In this document: positions 30,736-39,386 of the stretch, piece by piece
Numbering within the stretch: the stretch's first letter is position 1
Layout: each line of letters opens with the position of its first letter
Assembly (NCBI RefSeq): GCF_003814745.1
Contig: NZ_RKRD01000002.1
Span: 186,001 to 250,000, forward strand
DNA length: 64,000 nucleotides
From: Hydrogenoanaerobacterium saccharovorans
Lineage (GTDB): Bacteria; Bacillota; Clostridia; Oscillospirales; Ruminococcaceae
Reading direction: 5' to 3'
Made by a program: the position numbers and the translations under genes
Notes under the pieces: model-generated
The model's input: the letters and a program-made list of their open reading frames with translations, nothing else
Told to the model about the DNA's origin: nothing
The model's database searches: none

Positions 30736-31545
30736 ATGCTTTACAACCTATTTGACAGCCATACGCACAGCGATAATTCTTTTGATGGAATTCACTCTAT
30801 TATGTTTATGTGCGAAGCAGCCATCCAAAAGGGGCTTTTGGGTATTGCTGTAACCGACCATGCCGACATGGATTATTTAGAAGAACAACAGTTTTTACAG
30901 CGCCTCAAACAGTCTTACTTTGATGTGCGCAAGGCGCGAATGGCGTTTGGCAACAGCTTTATTTTATCGTCGGGGATAGAGCTTGGCGAACCGGACGTAG
31001 ATTATGAACTTGCCGAGCGTACCCTCCATCTTGAAAATTTTGATTTTGTAATTGGCTCAATACATACAATCGACGATAAAAATGACTTTTATTACAGCGA
31101 TTTTCGGCAAACAGACCCGTATTATGTGCTCGACCGCTATTTTGAGCGTTTGCTGCTGCTCGCACAGTGGAACAAATTCGATGTGCTGGGGCATATCACT
31201 TACCCGATGCGTTACATCGCTCGTGATGGCAGAACAGACGTTACCCTCGAACGTTACGACGAGATTGTAGATGAAATTCTCAGGCTGATTGTGCAGGGCG
31301 GCAAAGGCATTGAAATAAACACCTCTGGCTTAAGGCAGGATTTGGGCGAGACCATGCCTGCCATCAAGTACCTGAAACGATATAAAGAGCTTGGCGGAGA
31401 AATTATCACCATTGGTTCGGACGCACACCGAGCCGAGCATTTAGGCAGCGGAATTGCCGACGGAATGGAACTGGCAAAAGAGGCCGGCTTTGCCTATTTT
31501 AGTTTTTACAAGCACCGCGAGCCGCGCATGTTGACAATTTACTAG
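30736..31545 (+). CDS. PHP-domain phosphoesterase, histidinol-phosphatase (HisJ/HisK) family
   Basis: 269 residues from ATG 30736 with AAGGAG 8 bases upstream. Metal-binding motifs of the PHP fold are present: FDSHTHSDNSFDG at the N terminus, VTDHADMDY, FVIGSIHT in the middle, HITYPMRY, and GSDAHRAEHLG near the C terminus. The family hydrolyses phosphate monoesters such as histidinol phosphate with a trinuclear metal site. There are no other his genes nearby, so the true substrate could be different. Confidence 0.88.
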   Translation: MLYNLFDSHTHSDNSFDGIHSIMFMCEAAIQKGLLGIAVTDHADMDYLEEQQFLQRLKQSYFDVRKARMAFGNSFILSSGIELGEPDVDYELAERTLHLENFDFVIGSIHTIDDKNDFYYSDFRQTDPYYVLDRYFERLLLLAQWNKFDVLGHITYPMRYIARDGRTDVTLERYDEIVDEILRLIVQGGKGIEINTSGLRQDLGETMPAIKYLKRYKELGGEIITIGSDAHRAEHLGSGIADGMELAKEAGFAYFSFYKHREPRMLTIY

Positions 31546-31574
31546 CAGGGCTTTGCAATTTGGCAGGATGTAAC

Positions 31575-31603
31575 TTGCAAAAGCAGGTAAACTGTGATAA
31601 AAT
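31575..31603 (+). promoter_or_regulatory. Promoter of the lrp-aminotransferase unit
   Basis: TTGCAA (31575-31580) and TAAAAT (31598-31603) are 17 bases apart, with a TG one base before the -10 as in extended -10 promoters. It lies 61 bases before ATG 31664. Confidence 0.75.
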
Positions 31604-31614
31604 TTGCCTTAATC

Positions 31615-31632
31615 ACCACGGTCAGACGTGGT
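31615..31632 (+). promoter_or_regulatory. Inverted repeat at the transcript start of the lrp gene, likely operator
   Basis: ACCACG-GTCAGA-CGTGGT is a perfect 6-base inverted repeat with two further matching outer pairs. It begins about 11 bases past the -10 element, where a bound Lrp-type protein would block transcription. Self-control by the adjacent regulator is inferred. Confidence 0.55.
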
Positions 31633-31663
31633 AATAATTTGAAAAAGATGGAGTGAAAGTGTC

Positions 31664-32143
31664 ATGGATAAACTGTTAAAATTACTCGAAGATAACGCCA
31701 GAATGTCAAACGCGCAGCTGGCCGTCATGCTTGATACAAGCGAGGAGAAAGTGACCGCCGCCATTGCGCAGTACGAAAAAGATGGCGTCATCCATGGCTA
31801 CACTACCTTGATAGACTGGGAGAAAACAGGCAGAGACCTTGTGATGGCACGTATCGAAATTAAAGTTTCACCAAAAAAGGACAGAGGCTTTGAAGAAATT
31901 GCCGAAACCATTATGGAGTTTGATGAAGTAGAAACGGTATATTTGATGAGCGGAGGTTACGACCTTGCGCTTACCGTAAAAGGCAAAACCTTTAAAGATG
32001 TTGCCATGTTTGTGGCACACAAGCTGTCTCCGTTGGATTCTGTGCTTTCTACAGCAACGCATTTTGTGCTGCGCAAATACAAAGAGCGCGGCTTTAAAGT
32101 TGTCGGCGAGGAACACGACGAGAGGAGTGTCACTCTGCTGTGA
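31664..32143 (+). CDS. Lrp/AsnC-family transcription regulator
   Basis: 159 residues. Residues 1-50 form the winged helix-turn-helix (LLKLLEDNARMSNAQLAVML, then EEKVTAAIAQYEKDGVIHGY) and residues 70-145 the RAM ligand-binding domain (VMARIEIKVSPKKDRGFEEI, DEVETVYLMSGGYDLALTV). Such proteins form octamers that sense amino acids. The gene overlaps the following aminotransferase by 4 bases, so it probably controls that enzyme and itself according to amino-acid level. An inverted repeat upstream is a candidate binding site. Confidence 0.94.
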   Translation: MDKLLKLLEDNARMSNAQLAVMLDTSEEKVTAAIAQYEKDGVIHGYTTLIDWEKTGRDLVMARIEIKVSPKKDRGFEEIAETIMEFDEVETVYLMSGGYDLALTVKGKTFKDVAMFVAHKLSPLDSVLSTATHFVLRKYKERGFKVVGEEHDERSVTLL

Positions 32144-33312
32144 TAAATTACGAAAACATACTTTCGGGTAAGGTGAAAACCATCAAACCCTCCGGTATCA
32201 GAAAATTTTTTGATATCGCTGCGGAAATGGATGATGTCATCTCGCTCAGCGTTGGTGAGCCCGATTTTAAAACCCCGTGGGAGATCCGCGAGGCGGGGAT
32301 TCGTTCGCTTGAAAAAGGTAAGACTTGGTACACTGCAAATGCAGGCTTAACTGAACTGAAAGAGGAGATTTGCAGTTACCTAAAACGCCATTTCAACTTA
32401 ACCTATCAGCCCAAAGGCGAAACACTGGTAACGGTAGGCGGTTCCGAGGGGATTGACATCTGCATCCGTGCACTGGTGAACCCCGGCGAAGAGGTAATTG
32501 TGCCCGAGCCATGCTATGTTTCGTATGCGCCCATTGCAGAACTTACCGGTGCTGTGGTGGTGCCCATTGCAACCAAAGCAGAAAATGGCTTTCGCCTTAC
32601 GGCAGAAGAACTCAAAGCGGCAATCACACCCAAAACCAAGCTGCTGATACTGCCATTCCCCAACAACCCAACCGGTGCGGTTATGCGCCGCGAGCACCTG
32701 GAGGCGATAGCCGATGTGCTGCGCAGTACCGATATCATGGTGCTTTCGGATGAAATTTATGCAGAGCTTACTTATGGCGATAACCGCCATGTTTCTTTTG
32801 CTGAAATAGATGGAATGTGGGAACGCACCATTCTCATCAACGGCTTTTCCAAAGCATATGCCATGACAGGCTGGCGTTTAGGCTATGCCTGCGGGCCGGA
32901 ACCCATCATTAAGCAGATGACCAAAATTCATCAGTTTGCCATTATGTGTGCACCTACCACCAGCCAGTATGCGGCAATTGTGGCGCTGAAAAACTGTGAT
33001 GAGCAGATTGCAAATATGCAAAACCAATATGATATGCGCCGCCGCCTGCTGGTGAGTGAGATGAACAAGCTGGGGCTTACCTGTTTTGAGCCGGAGGGTG
33101 CGTTTTACGTGTTCCCCTGTATCAAGTCTACAGGCATGACCTCGGATGAATTCTGCGAAAAGCTTTTGCGTACCAAAAAGGTTGCGGTTATCCCCGGTAC
33201 CGCGTTTGGAGACAGCGGCGAGGGCTTTGTACGAATTTCTTACTCCTATTCCATCAACCATTTGATGGAAGCGGTGAAACGAATCGAAGCATTTATCGGC
33301 GAATTGAAGTGA
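32140..33312 (+). CDS. Pyridoxal-phosphate aminotransferase, class I/II
   Basis: 390 residues, fold type I. The PLP lysine is Lys238 in GFSKAYAMTGWRLGYACGP; the phosphate and ring contacts include TVGGSEGIDICIRALVNPG and FPNNPTGAVM. It transfers amino groups between amino acids and 2-oxoacids; similarity in layout to aspartate, alanine and aromatic aminotransferases of Clostridia does not fix the substrate. The start is GTG 32140 inside the end of the Lrp gene (GAGGAG 8-13 bases upstream), so the two are translationally coupled. Confidence 0.93.
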   Translation: MINYENILSGKVKTIKPSGIRKFFDIAAEMDDVISLSVGEPDFKTPWEIREAGIRSLEKGKTWYTANAGLTELKEEICSYLKRHFNLTYQPKGETLVTVGGSEGIDICIRALVNPGEEVIVPEPCYVSYAPIAELTGAVVVPIATKAENGFRLTAEELKAAITPKTKLLILPFPNNPTGAVMRREHLEAIADVLRSTDIMVLSDEIYAELTYGDNRHVSFAEIDGMWERTILINGFSKAYAMTGWRLGYACGPEPIIKQMTKIHQFAIMCAPTTSQYAAIVALKNCDEQIANMQNQYDMRRRLLVSEMNKLGLTCFEPEGAFYVFPCIKSTGMTSDEFCEKLLRTKKVAVIPGTAFGDSGEGFVRISYSYSINHLMEAVKRIEAFIGELK

Positions 33313-33378
33313 ATCGACCGTTACGGCACCGAAAACAGCAATAGCGGCATGGTAGCCGTATAGCAACAGGAGGTTCTC

Positions 33379-34518
33379 TTGGACAAAGTATCGATTATAA
33401 CCACAGAAGATTACAGCCCGTATTTACTGGACTCAGCGGTTGAAAGTCATTTTCAACTGCTGGGTCTTGACTCTTTTTTGCACCCAGGTTTGCGTGTAAC
33501 ACTCAAACCCAACCTGCTGATGAAGCGCACCCCCGCAGAGGCAACCACCACACACCCCGAGGTGGTGGCGGCGGTGGGACGCGCGCTGAAAAAACGCGGC
33601 ATCACCGACATTACTTTGGCGGACAGCCCCGGAGGATTGTACACGGTGGGGGCGCTTACCGGCATTTATAAAACCTGCGGTATGGCAGATATGGCACAGC
33701 GCGAAGGGGTACAGCTCAATTACGATACAGGCTGGCAAGAGATTACCACCCAAACACAGCGTGTTACAAAGTTCAATATCATCAACCCTGTTGCACAGGC
33801 AGATTTGGTAATCAACATCTGCAAACTGAAAACCCACTGTATGACGGGGCTTTCGGGTGGGGTGAAAAACCTCTTTGGCTGTGTGCCGGGGCTGCAAAAA
33901 CCCGAATTTCACTATCGTTTTAAAAATGCGGATGAGTTTAGCGATATGCTGATTGATTTGTGCGAAACGGTAAAACCTGCTATCACCTTTGTAGATGCTG
34001 TGGTATCGATGGAAGGGGACGGGCCGTCAAGCGGCAACCCAATTCATACAGGGCTGACGCTGTGTGCGGCAAACCCTTATGCACTCGATGTGGTGCTGTG
34101 CAGGCTCATCCGTATGGAAGAAAAACAAGCACTTACGGTAAAAGCCTCATTTGAACGCAAGCTTGCACTGTACTATGATGATATAGAACTGGTGGGGGAT
34201 TCGCAAAAGATAAATTCGGTTGCAAACTTTCGTATGCCTGCAACCAAATCGGTGGACTTCAATACACGTCTGCCAAACTGGATGCAAAGCGCGGCGAATT
34301 TTATTACTGACCGTTGGTTGGTGCCAAAACCTGTAATCCACCGCAACCAATGCATAGGCTGTGGCAAGTGCGCCGAAAGCTGCCCTGCCAAAACCATTGC
34401 GTTGCACAAACGCAAAGCGTACATCAATTATCAAAATTGCATCAAGTGCTACTGCTGCCACGAAATGTGCCCTGTCAAGGCAATTCATGTAAAGCGCAGC
34501 AAACTGTTAAGTTCTTGA
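33379..34518 (+). CDS. DUF362 domain protein with a C-terminal 2[4Fe-4S] ferredoxin domain
   Basis: 379 residues from TTG 33379 behind AGGAGG. Residues 1-290 are the DUF362 domain (TLKPNLLMKRTPAEATTTHP, LVINICKLKTHCMTGLSGGV, VDAVVSMEGDGPSSGNP). Residues 315-372 carry two cluster motifs, CIGCGKCAESCP and CIKCYCCHEMCP. DUF362 proteins are thought to take part in iron-sulfur-dependent redox or cofactor steps, but no general reaction is established. It could share a transcript with the aminotransferase upstream (66-base gap) and ispE downstream (13-base gap). Confidence 0.9.
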   Translation: MDKVSIITTEDYSPYLLDSAVESHFQLLGLDSFLHPGLRVTLKPNLLMKRTPAEATTTHPEVVAAVGRALKKRGITDITLADSPGGLYTVGALTGIYKTCGMADMAQREGVQLNYDTGWQEITTQTQRVTKFNIINPVAQADLVINICKLKTHCMTGLSGGVKNLFGCVPGLQKPEFHYRFKNADEFSDMLIDLCETVKPAITFVDAVVSMEGDGPSSGNPIHTGLTLCAANPYALDVVLCRLIRMEEKQALTVKASFERKLALYYDDIELVGDSQKINSVANFRMPATKSVDFNTRLPNWMQSAANFITDRWLVPKPVIHRNQCIGCGKCAESCPAKTIALHKRKAYINYQNCIKCYCCHEMCPVKAIHVKRSKLLSS

Positions 34519-34531
34519 GGGAGGCTGCCAT

Positions 34532-35419
34532 ATGCCAAGCGTAAAATTGAAAGCACCCGCAAAAATCAACCTCACACTGGATGTGGTGGGCAAACGGGAA
34601 GACGGTTACCACTATATGGAAATGGTAATGCAGGCGGTAGACCTGTACAATCTTGTAACAGTGGAGCTGACCGATACACAAGGCATTGCCATTACCTGCT
34701 CGAACCCCGAAGTGCCGTGCGATGAACGCAACGTGTGCCATAAGGCGGCGCGCCATTTTTTTGCTGCAACGGGTATTCAGCCGCAAGAGGGTTTGGCAAT
34801 TGATATTCGTAAAACCATACCAATGGAGGCAGGGCTTGCAGGCGGCAGTACGGACGCGGCAGCCACGCTTGTTGCACTCAACGAACTGTACCGCACCAAC
34901 CTTACCCGCGAGCAGTTGTGCGAAATTGGGGTAAAAGCGGGCGCCGACGTACCATTCTGCATTGTAGGCGGTACTGCGGTAAGCGAGGGAATTGGAGATT
35001 TGCTCACCAATTTGCCGCCCATGCCCCCCTGCTGGATTGTAATTGCAAAGCCGTACGAGAGCATGAAAACACCCGAGTGCTTTGCCCGCTACGACAACAC
35101 CGTGATTGAAAATCGCCCCGACATCGACAGTATGGCGGTGGCAATCATCGCTCAAGATTTGCACGGCATTGCTCAACATCTGTGTAATGTGTTTGAGCAA
35201 GTAACCGCCTTTGAAAGCGTAAGTGAAATGAAACGTGTTATGCAAGAATACGGCTGTTTGGGCGCTGCCATGACAGGCAGCGGAACCGCAGTGTTTGGCT
35301 TGTTTGCAAACAAGCGGCTTGCACGACGCTGTATGAACAAACTGATGGGCAGTTGTAAATCGGTATTCATCGCACGCCCCATCAACCATGGCGTAAAAAT
35401 TACAGAGATTACTGAATAA
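34532..35419 (+). CDS. ispE: 4-diphosphocytidyl-2-C-methyl-D-erythritol kinase
   Basis: 295 residues, GHMP kinase fold. LKAPAKINLTLDVVGKREDG at the N terminus, the ATP-binding glycine-rich IPMEAGLAGGSTDAAATLVA and the C-terminal GAAMTGSGTAVFGLF are all visible. It phosphorylates CDP-methylerythritol in the MEP route to isoprenoids, so this organism uses the non-mevalonate pathway. GGGAGG lies 8 bases upstream. Confidence 0.97.
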   Translation: MPSVKLKAPAKINLTLDVVGKREDGYHYMEMVMQAVDLYNLVTVELTDTQGIAITCSNPEVPCDERNVCHKAARHFFAATGIQPQEGLAIDIRKTIPMEAGLAGGSTDAAATLVALNELYRTNLTREQLCEIGVKAGADVPFCIVGGTAVSEGIGDLLTNLPPMPPCWIVIAKPYESMKTPECFARYDNTVIENRPDIDSMAVAIIAQDLHGIAQHLCNVFEQVTAFESVSEMKRVMQEYGCLGAAMTGSGTAVFGLFANKRLARRCMNKLMGSCKSVFIARPINHGVKITEITE

Positions 35420-35478
35420 TACCATATTTTCCCGTCCACACTAGAGATAACATCTTAGTAAGGGCGGGATTTTTACAT

Positions 35479-36147
35479 ATGAAACGCTGGGAGCTTTCTA
35501 TACTGATTGGACTAATTTTATCAATTATAACTAGTAGCATTACAGGGTTTGCCGCGCAGTGCGACGTAGTGCGAGACAGCACCATTCGCCTGCACATTTT
35601 GGCAAACTCCGACAGCAAAAGTGACCAAGCACTCAAACTGATGGTACGTGACGCCGTACTGACCGAAGCAGCCGATGTATTCGGCGGTGCACCCACCAAA
35701 CAACGTGCTGTAGAACTTGCACAGCAAAACATAAACAAGATTACTGCGGTGGCAGAAAAAACTTTGCGCGCAAACGGATGCAACGATAAAGTAACCGCGC
35801 AGGTGGTAAACATGTTTTTTGCAACGCGCCAGTACGGCAATGTGGTGATGCCTGCGGGGCACTATGATGCGGTGCGTATTCTGATTGGTGAGGCAGCGGG
35901 TAAAAATTGGTGGTGTGTGATGTTCCCGCCCATGTGCCTGCCTGCTGCCGAAAAAAAGCAGAGCAACGAAATTACCAAAGCAGAGCAGGTGCTTATTACT
36001 GCACAGCCCGAATATGAGCTGAAATTTGCAGTGGTAGAAGCGTACGAAAAGCTCAAAGAAGAGTGGCAAGAAAGGTTCGGCACGCATAAAAGTAATGAGA
36101 AAAGCAAGAATATGTCTACCGCCGCACCACCAAAGCAAAGTAAATAG
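35479..36147 (+). CDS. spoIIR: Stage II sporulation protein R
   Basis: 222 residues with an N-terminal signal or anchor segment (about residues 6-26) and the family core VVRDSTIRLHILANSDSKSD and KNWWCVMFPPMCLP. In Bacillus SpoIIR is made in the forespore under sigma F and is secreted toward the mother cell, where it triggers SpoIIGA to activate sigma E. Its presence shows that the organism is, or descends from, an endospore former. The gene adjoins ispE but has its own ribosome binding site; no sigma-F promoter was identified with confidence. Confidence 0.95.
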   Translation: MKRWELSILIGLILSIITSSITGFAAQCDVVRDSTIRLHILANSDSKSDQALKLMVRDAVLTEAADVFGGAPTKQRAVELAQQNINKITAVAEKTLRANGCNDKVTAQVVNMFFATRQYGNVVMPAGHYDAVRILIGEAAGKNWWCVMFPPMCLPAAEKKQSNEITKAEQVLITAQPEYELKFAVVEAYEKLKEEWQERFGTHKSNEKSKNMSTAAPPKQSK

Positions 36148-36172
36148 ATGCATATTGTGTTACGATTCAAAC

Positions 36173-36209
36173 AATGCCCGACCGCACTTTTGTGCGGTTG
36201 GGCATTCTT
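36173..36209 (+). terminator. Terminator after spoIIR
   Basis: AATGCCCGACCGCA pairs with TGCGGTTGGGCATT (one G-U pair) around a short CTTTTG-type loop and is followed by CTTT. Confidence 0.85.
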
Positions 36210-36248
36210 TATCTGCTAACAAAAGGATGGCAGACAGCTTTTAACTAC

Positions 36249-36277
36249 TTGACAAAGTAAGCCCTGCATGATAAATT
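36249..36277 (+). promoter_or_regulatory. Promoter of the GPP34-like/MerR/lipoprotein operon
   Basis: TTGACA (36249-36254) and TAAATT (36272-36277) are 17 bases apart, with TG one base before the -10. About 130 bases of AT-rich leader follow up to an AAGGAG at 36401; I see no gene in the gap 36210-36400. Confidence 0.7.
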
Positions 36278-36447
36278 AAGTAGTATGTAGTAAGTAGACA
36301 GCATATAATAAAAGGGATACATCAAAATAATATGTTTTCGCAAATTCAACCGCCACAAGTCTTTCAGTAAAAAATGCTTGGAATAAGCGAATATTATTGT
36401 AAGGAGAGATTGTTACGAGAGACCTAAAATTAACAGAAAGTTTTTCG

Positions 36448-37404
36448 ATGATTGCATTAAATGCGCAGGATAGCCTGCATATGACAACCGTAAAAAAAGT
36501 TGCACTGCGTTGCATAGCGGCTGCGGTAATTTTAGAAACCTACCTAAACAACAGTTTTATACAAACTGAAGGTAAATTGAGTTTAAAACATGATGATTAC
36601 AGCCAACTTGAATTGATGTTCTATCAAGAAGCGGTGTTAAAACCTTTATTACACAAAAAAGATGCCCAAATGCGCGATTTAAATTGGTGGTTAAAAAGGG
36701 CTTCTATGCTGCCCAACAGACAATTGAAGCTGGTAGAACGTACAATAGCAGATTCTCTGAAGGGTATGCATTTGCTTGAAGAAATCCCCAACCTTCTGGG
36801 GTGCGACCTGTACTATACATCCGCAGATGTGACAATCAAAGAATATCGCAGCAATGTGGAAGAATACACAGGAATTACCGAGAGTCTGCGGGCAGAAATT
36901 CTCGAAGATGGTGTTATAGCAGATGAGACAATTTGTATGCTTTGGCTTTTACGTGAAAGCGGCGGATTGCATGATATCTTTTCAAATAATGAGTTGGAAA
37001 TAGTAACAAACAGAATGAATGAGCTCTATCAGAGCTCTTCGCTAGCAAAAGCAGTCTTCCCAATCAATATACATCAAGATATTGAGATAATAATAAAGGG
37101 GATCCTCAATTCAAAAAAGCTGGCAATCAAAAATTCTGTGGGGACAGGTGTAAACTTTGCTTTTCCTGTATTTGAGCGCTCGCAATCTGTTTTTATTGAA
37201 ACAGAGGCTTGGTTTTCCAACTCCGAGCAAAGGCTAAAAGATGTAAAAGCGCGGTTAGAGTCCAAAGGTCATATCTATAAAGTGATGCACGAAGGTGAAG
37301 TTCCGCTAATTAAAGTAGATAATATTGTGTATGAAGCAATCCCCGCAGCGATTGGGGGCAGAGTACCCATTCATGGTGTTCGTCTGCGCAAATACTCAAT
37401 TTAA
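36448..37404 (+). CDS. GPP34-like (GOLPH3/Vps74 family) protein, start uncertain
   Basis: The first ATG gives 318 residues, but the same frame is open to about 36409 and reads VTRDLKLTESFS before the ATG, which fits the usual family start (LTL..E.FLLLAL). AAGGAG at 36401-36406 lies just before that extension, where the only possible in-frame starts are rare codons such as ATT 36409. The order of helices matches the GPP34 fold: SMIALNAQDS, AAAVILETYL, LKLVERTIADSLKGMHLLEE, LGCDLYYTSAD, then DETICMLWLLRESGGLHDIF. Eukaryotic members bind PI4P; bacterial roles are not known. A C-terminal part from about residue 215 is not covered by that family. First gene of a three-gene unit. Confidence 0.55.
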   Translation: MIALNAQDSLHMTTVKKVALRCIAAAVILETYLNNSFIQTEGKLSLKHDDYSQLELMFYQEAVLKPLLHKKDAQMRDLNWWLKRASMLPNRQLKLVERTIADSLKGMHLLEEIPNLLGCDLYYTSADVTIKEYRSNVEEYTGITESLRAEILEDGVIADETICMLWLLRESGGLHDIFSNNELEIVTNRMNELYQSSSLAKAVFPINIHQDIEIIIKGILNSKKLAIKNSVGTGVNFAFPVFERSQSVFIETEAWFSNSEQRLKDVKARLESKGHIYKVMHEGEVPLIKVDNIVYEAIPAAIGGRVPIHGVRLRKYSI

Positions 37405-37419
37405 AGGAGTTGAGTAAAA

Positions 37420-37680
37420 TTGTCGAGACAACGATCTATGGATTCCATCTTAGCATCTGATTTTGTAACGATTGGCGAACTGGTAAGGCTTACGAATTGC
37501 CGGTATAGTACCCTGAAATTTTATACAGAGGAAGGGATGCTGCCATTTGAACAGGCGGAAGAAAACTTGACAAGAAGGTTTCCCCGTGAAAAAGCAATTG
37601 CGCGAATTGAAAAAATTCAGATGTTAAAAAAGCAGGGGCTAAGTATCCCTGAAGTAAAAAAACTACTGGATAAACATTGA
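37420..37680 (+). CDS. Minimal MerR-type DNA-binding protein
   Basis: 86 residues from TTG 37420 behind AAAGGAG. A MerR winged helix-turn-helix fills most of it: DFVTIGELVRLTNCRYSTLK, then FYTEEGMLPFEQ and RIEKIQMLKKQGLSIPEVKK. There is no effector domain or dimerisation coiled coil beyond residue 86, so it may rely on a partner protein or act only structurally. It lies 15 bases after the GPP34-like gene and its last bases overlap the frame before the lipoprotein, so the three are probably co-expressed. Confidence 0.85.
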   Translation: MSRQRSMDSILASDFVTIGELVRLTNCRYSTLKFYTEEGMLPFEQAEENLTRRFPREKAIARIEKIQMLKKQGLSIPEVKKLLDKH

Positions 37681-37718
37681 TAGAAAAAGTCGGTGGTAAT
37701 AGAAAAAGGGGTGCATTC

Positions 37719-38567
37719 ATGAAACGTCTTACTGGAATTATTTTTTTAATTGTTACGATGCTTGTTTGCACTAGCTGTACTGCTATGCCGAGCAATACCC
37801 AACAAGAGGATAGCAGCAGCTTTACATCATTCAGTACAGCAGATTTATCGAATGAGAAAATTCCTTCGCAAAACGAAAACTACTATTTCTCATTTGAGGA
37901 TGATTTACCGCAAGACTTGCCACCGCAGTTGATTGAAGACAATGAAACGGCTTATCGGTTATCACTCACAGTGAGTAATTTTTTGTTCTATGGCGGAAAC
38001 CGCTTGGATGATTTTGATGAAAAAACAAAAGAAAATGCCGTAGGAGTTTTGGAAACGGCTATCTTCCATACAACCCCTTTGAATTTAAACTATTCTTATG
38101 GGGTGGGTGAAGGTTTTGTGTGCGAAGATTATCCCAATCACGCTATCACAAAACTTGTGGAAACACTGGTGCGGGATGGGAGAGAGCCAACGGCAATTTT
38201 TTATGCAGATGATGTAAAAGATACAGCGAAAAAATTGTTTGGGCAGGCGGTAAAGTATAAAGACGCCGATGTAGCATTCTATGGGTATTTTCCTGAGGAA
38301 AAGGTATATGTTCAGTTTGGAGAGCTATCAGGTCCCAGATTGCCTTATCCGCAGATAACTTCTTATAGCAAAACAGAACAGGGTTACACCTGCGATGCGG
38401 TTTTGGTTGCAGCTCTGGACAAGGACACACCCATAACCATTGACGATATAACGCTGACCAAAGAAAATTTTGAGGAGCTAACCGCAAAAACTGCAAAATA
38501 TAGATATACGTTTACAAATCAAACAGATGGAATATTTATTTTAACAGGACTTAAAATTTTAAAATAA
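37719..38567 (+). CDS. Putative lipoprotein, unknown function
   Basis: 282 residues from ATG 37719 (AAGGGGTG upstream). A signal peptide with hydrophobic residues 7-16 ends in CTSC, giving a probable lipid-modified Cys20. Then a Ser/Gln-rich linker follows and a folded domain with LTVSNFLFYGGNRLDDFDEK, VKDTAKKLFGQAVKYKD and DITLTKENFEELTAKTAKYR. I do not recognise the family. It shares a transcript with the MerR and GPP34-like genes, which suggests an envelope-related job for the operon. Confidence 0.65.
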   Translation: MKRLTGIIFLIVTMLVCTSCTAMPSNTQQEDSSSFTSFSTADLSNEKIPSQNENYYFSFEDDLPQDLPPQLIEDNETAYRLSLTVSNFLFYGGNRLDDFDEKTKENAVGVLETAIFHTTPLNLNYSYGVGEGFVCEDYPNHAITKLVETLVRDGREPTAIFYADDVKDTAKKLFGQAVKYKDADVAFYGYFPEEKVYVQFGELSGPRLPYPQITSYSKTEQGYTCDAVLVAALDKDTPITIDDITLTKENFEELTAKTAKYRYTFTNQTDGIFILTGLKILK

Positions 38568-38649
38568 GCAGATGAAATCGCGGTAATTTTGTTTTTAACA
38601 ATCTGTTACATTACGAAGTATATTTCAATCTGCTTTTGCAGCAACAAAT

Positions 38650-38802
38650 TGTAAAAGAGCGTTTCGCCACACCGGCGGCGAGTACTACTTCTTTTGTAAA
38701 ACGACAAAAGAAGTGTACCAAGAAAAGCGTTTTAGGCTACGAAAGCAGTCTCGCGCCCTGCGCGACGTTCTTAATGAAACCCCTTTTGAGGATAGGGGTT
38801 TC
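38650..38802 (+). repeat. Intergenic element with several hairpins
   Basis: Between the lipoprotein stop and the XRE gene lie about 320 bases without a gene. Within it are ACTTCTTTTGT/ACAAAAGAAGT (38687-38714, perfect 11-base arms), TCGCG/CGCGA (about 38750-38765) and GAAACCCC/GGGGTTTC (38776-38802). The density of stems and the GC-rich blocks unlike the flanks suggest a mobile or repeated intergenic element; no second copy is in the window. The first hairpin may also end the lipoprotein transcript. Confidence 0.4.
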
Positions 38803-38890
38803 AAACTTCCCCAAACCTTTTTATGATAATCTGTAATTTAAACGGAACTTTCTATTCTATATTGGTGCACCAATTATGCGAAGCGCAGCT

Positions 38891-39154
38891 TTATTTTGCG
38901 CCCCTGTTTTCGTCTTCTCGCCCGAATAAATATTCTAACGAAACGTTTAAAATTTTTGATATTGCATCAATTTCTATATCCGTAACAGTGCGTTCGTTGT
39001 TTTCTAAACGTGAAAATGACCATGGGCACACATAAATACCCATCAACTCTAATTTCACGGACAGTCCTTTTTGGCTTATTTTTTGCTTTTTCCTTTCTTC
39101 ACGAATGTATTTACCTACAATATTATTTTTAGCTCCATCAATAATCCTTGCCAC
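38891..39154 (-). CDS. XRE/Cro-type helix-turn-helix regulator
   Basis: 87 residues from GTG 39154, chosen because GAGGTG lies 7 bases upstream; the open frame further up encodes a hydrophobic stretch without any site. The helix-turn-helix reads KYIREERKKQKISQKGLSVK and ends in SRLENNERTVTDIEIDAISK, followed by ILNVSLEYLFGRED, typical of small XRE proteins. It stands alone and is divergent from the alaS T-box. Targets unknown. Confidence 0.85.
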   Translation of the reverse strand: MARIIDGAKNNIVGKYIREERKKQKISQKGLSVKLELMGIYVCPWSFSRLENNERTVTDIEIDAISKILNVSLEYLFGREDENRGAK

Positions 39155-39351
39155 AAATTTCACCTCACATCTTTTAATAAAACATAACCAGTATAAACTA
39201 AAAAAGAATAAATCCTGTCCTATAACAAGACAAACAAAAAATAAAAACAATGCATTGTGAAGCACAAAATATAAAAATATATGTGGCAACGAAATTTGCC
39301 ATCTGTGTATTGATAAATATCATCTGCAAGATTGTAAAAGATGTGTTTTTC

Positions 39352-39380
39352 TTGACAAGTAAGCCTTAATATCCTATAAT
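39352..39380 (+). promoter_or_regulatory. Promoter of the T-box/alaS transcript
   Basis: Consensus TTGACA (39352-39357) and TATAAT (39375-39380) with a 17-base spacer, the strongest sigma-A promoter in the window. The 200 bases before it (39155-39351) are AT-rich and hold only the upstream region of the XRE gene. Confidence 0.9.
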
Positions 39381-39386
39381 ACAGAA

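Noticed and set aside
38580..38830. Coding sequence in the gap after the lipoprotein
   Set aside because: Short frames overlap the hairpins and show no protein-like composition.
39155..39289. N-terminal hydrophobic extension of the XRE regulator
   Set aside because: It is AT-rich upstream sequence without a start site; GTG 39154 with GAGGTG gives a normal XRE length.
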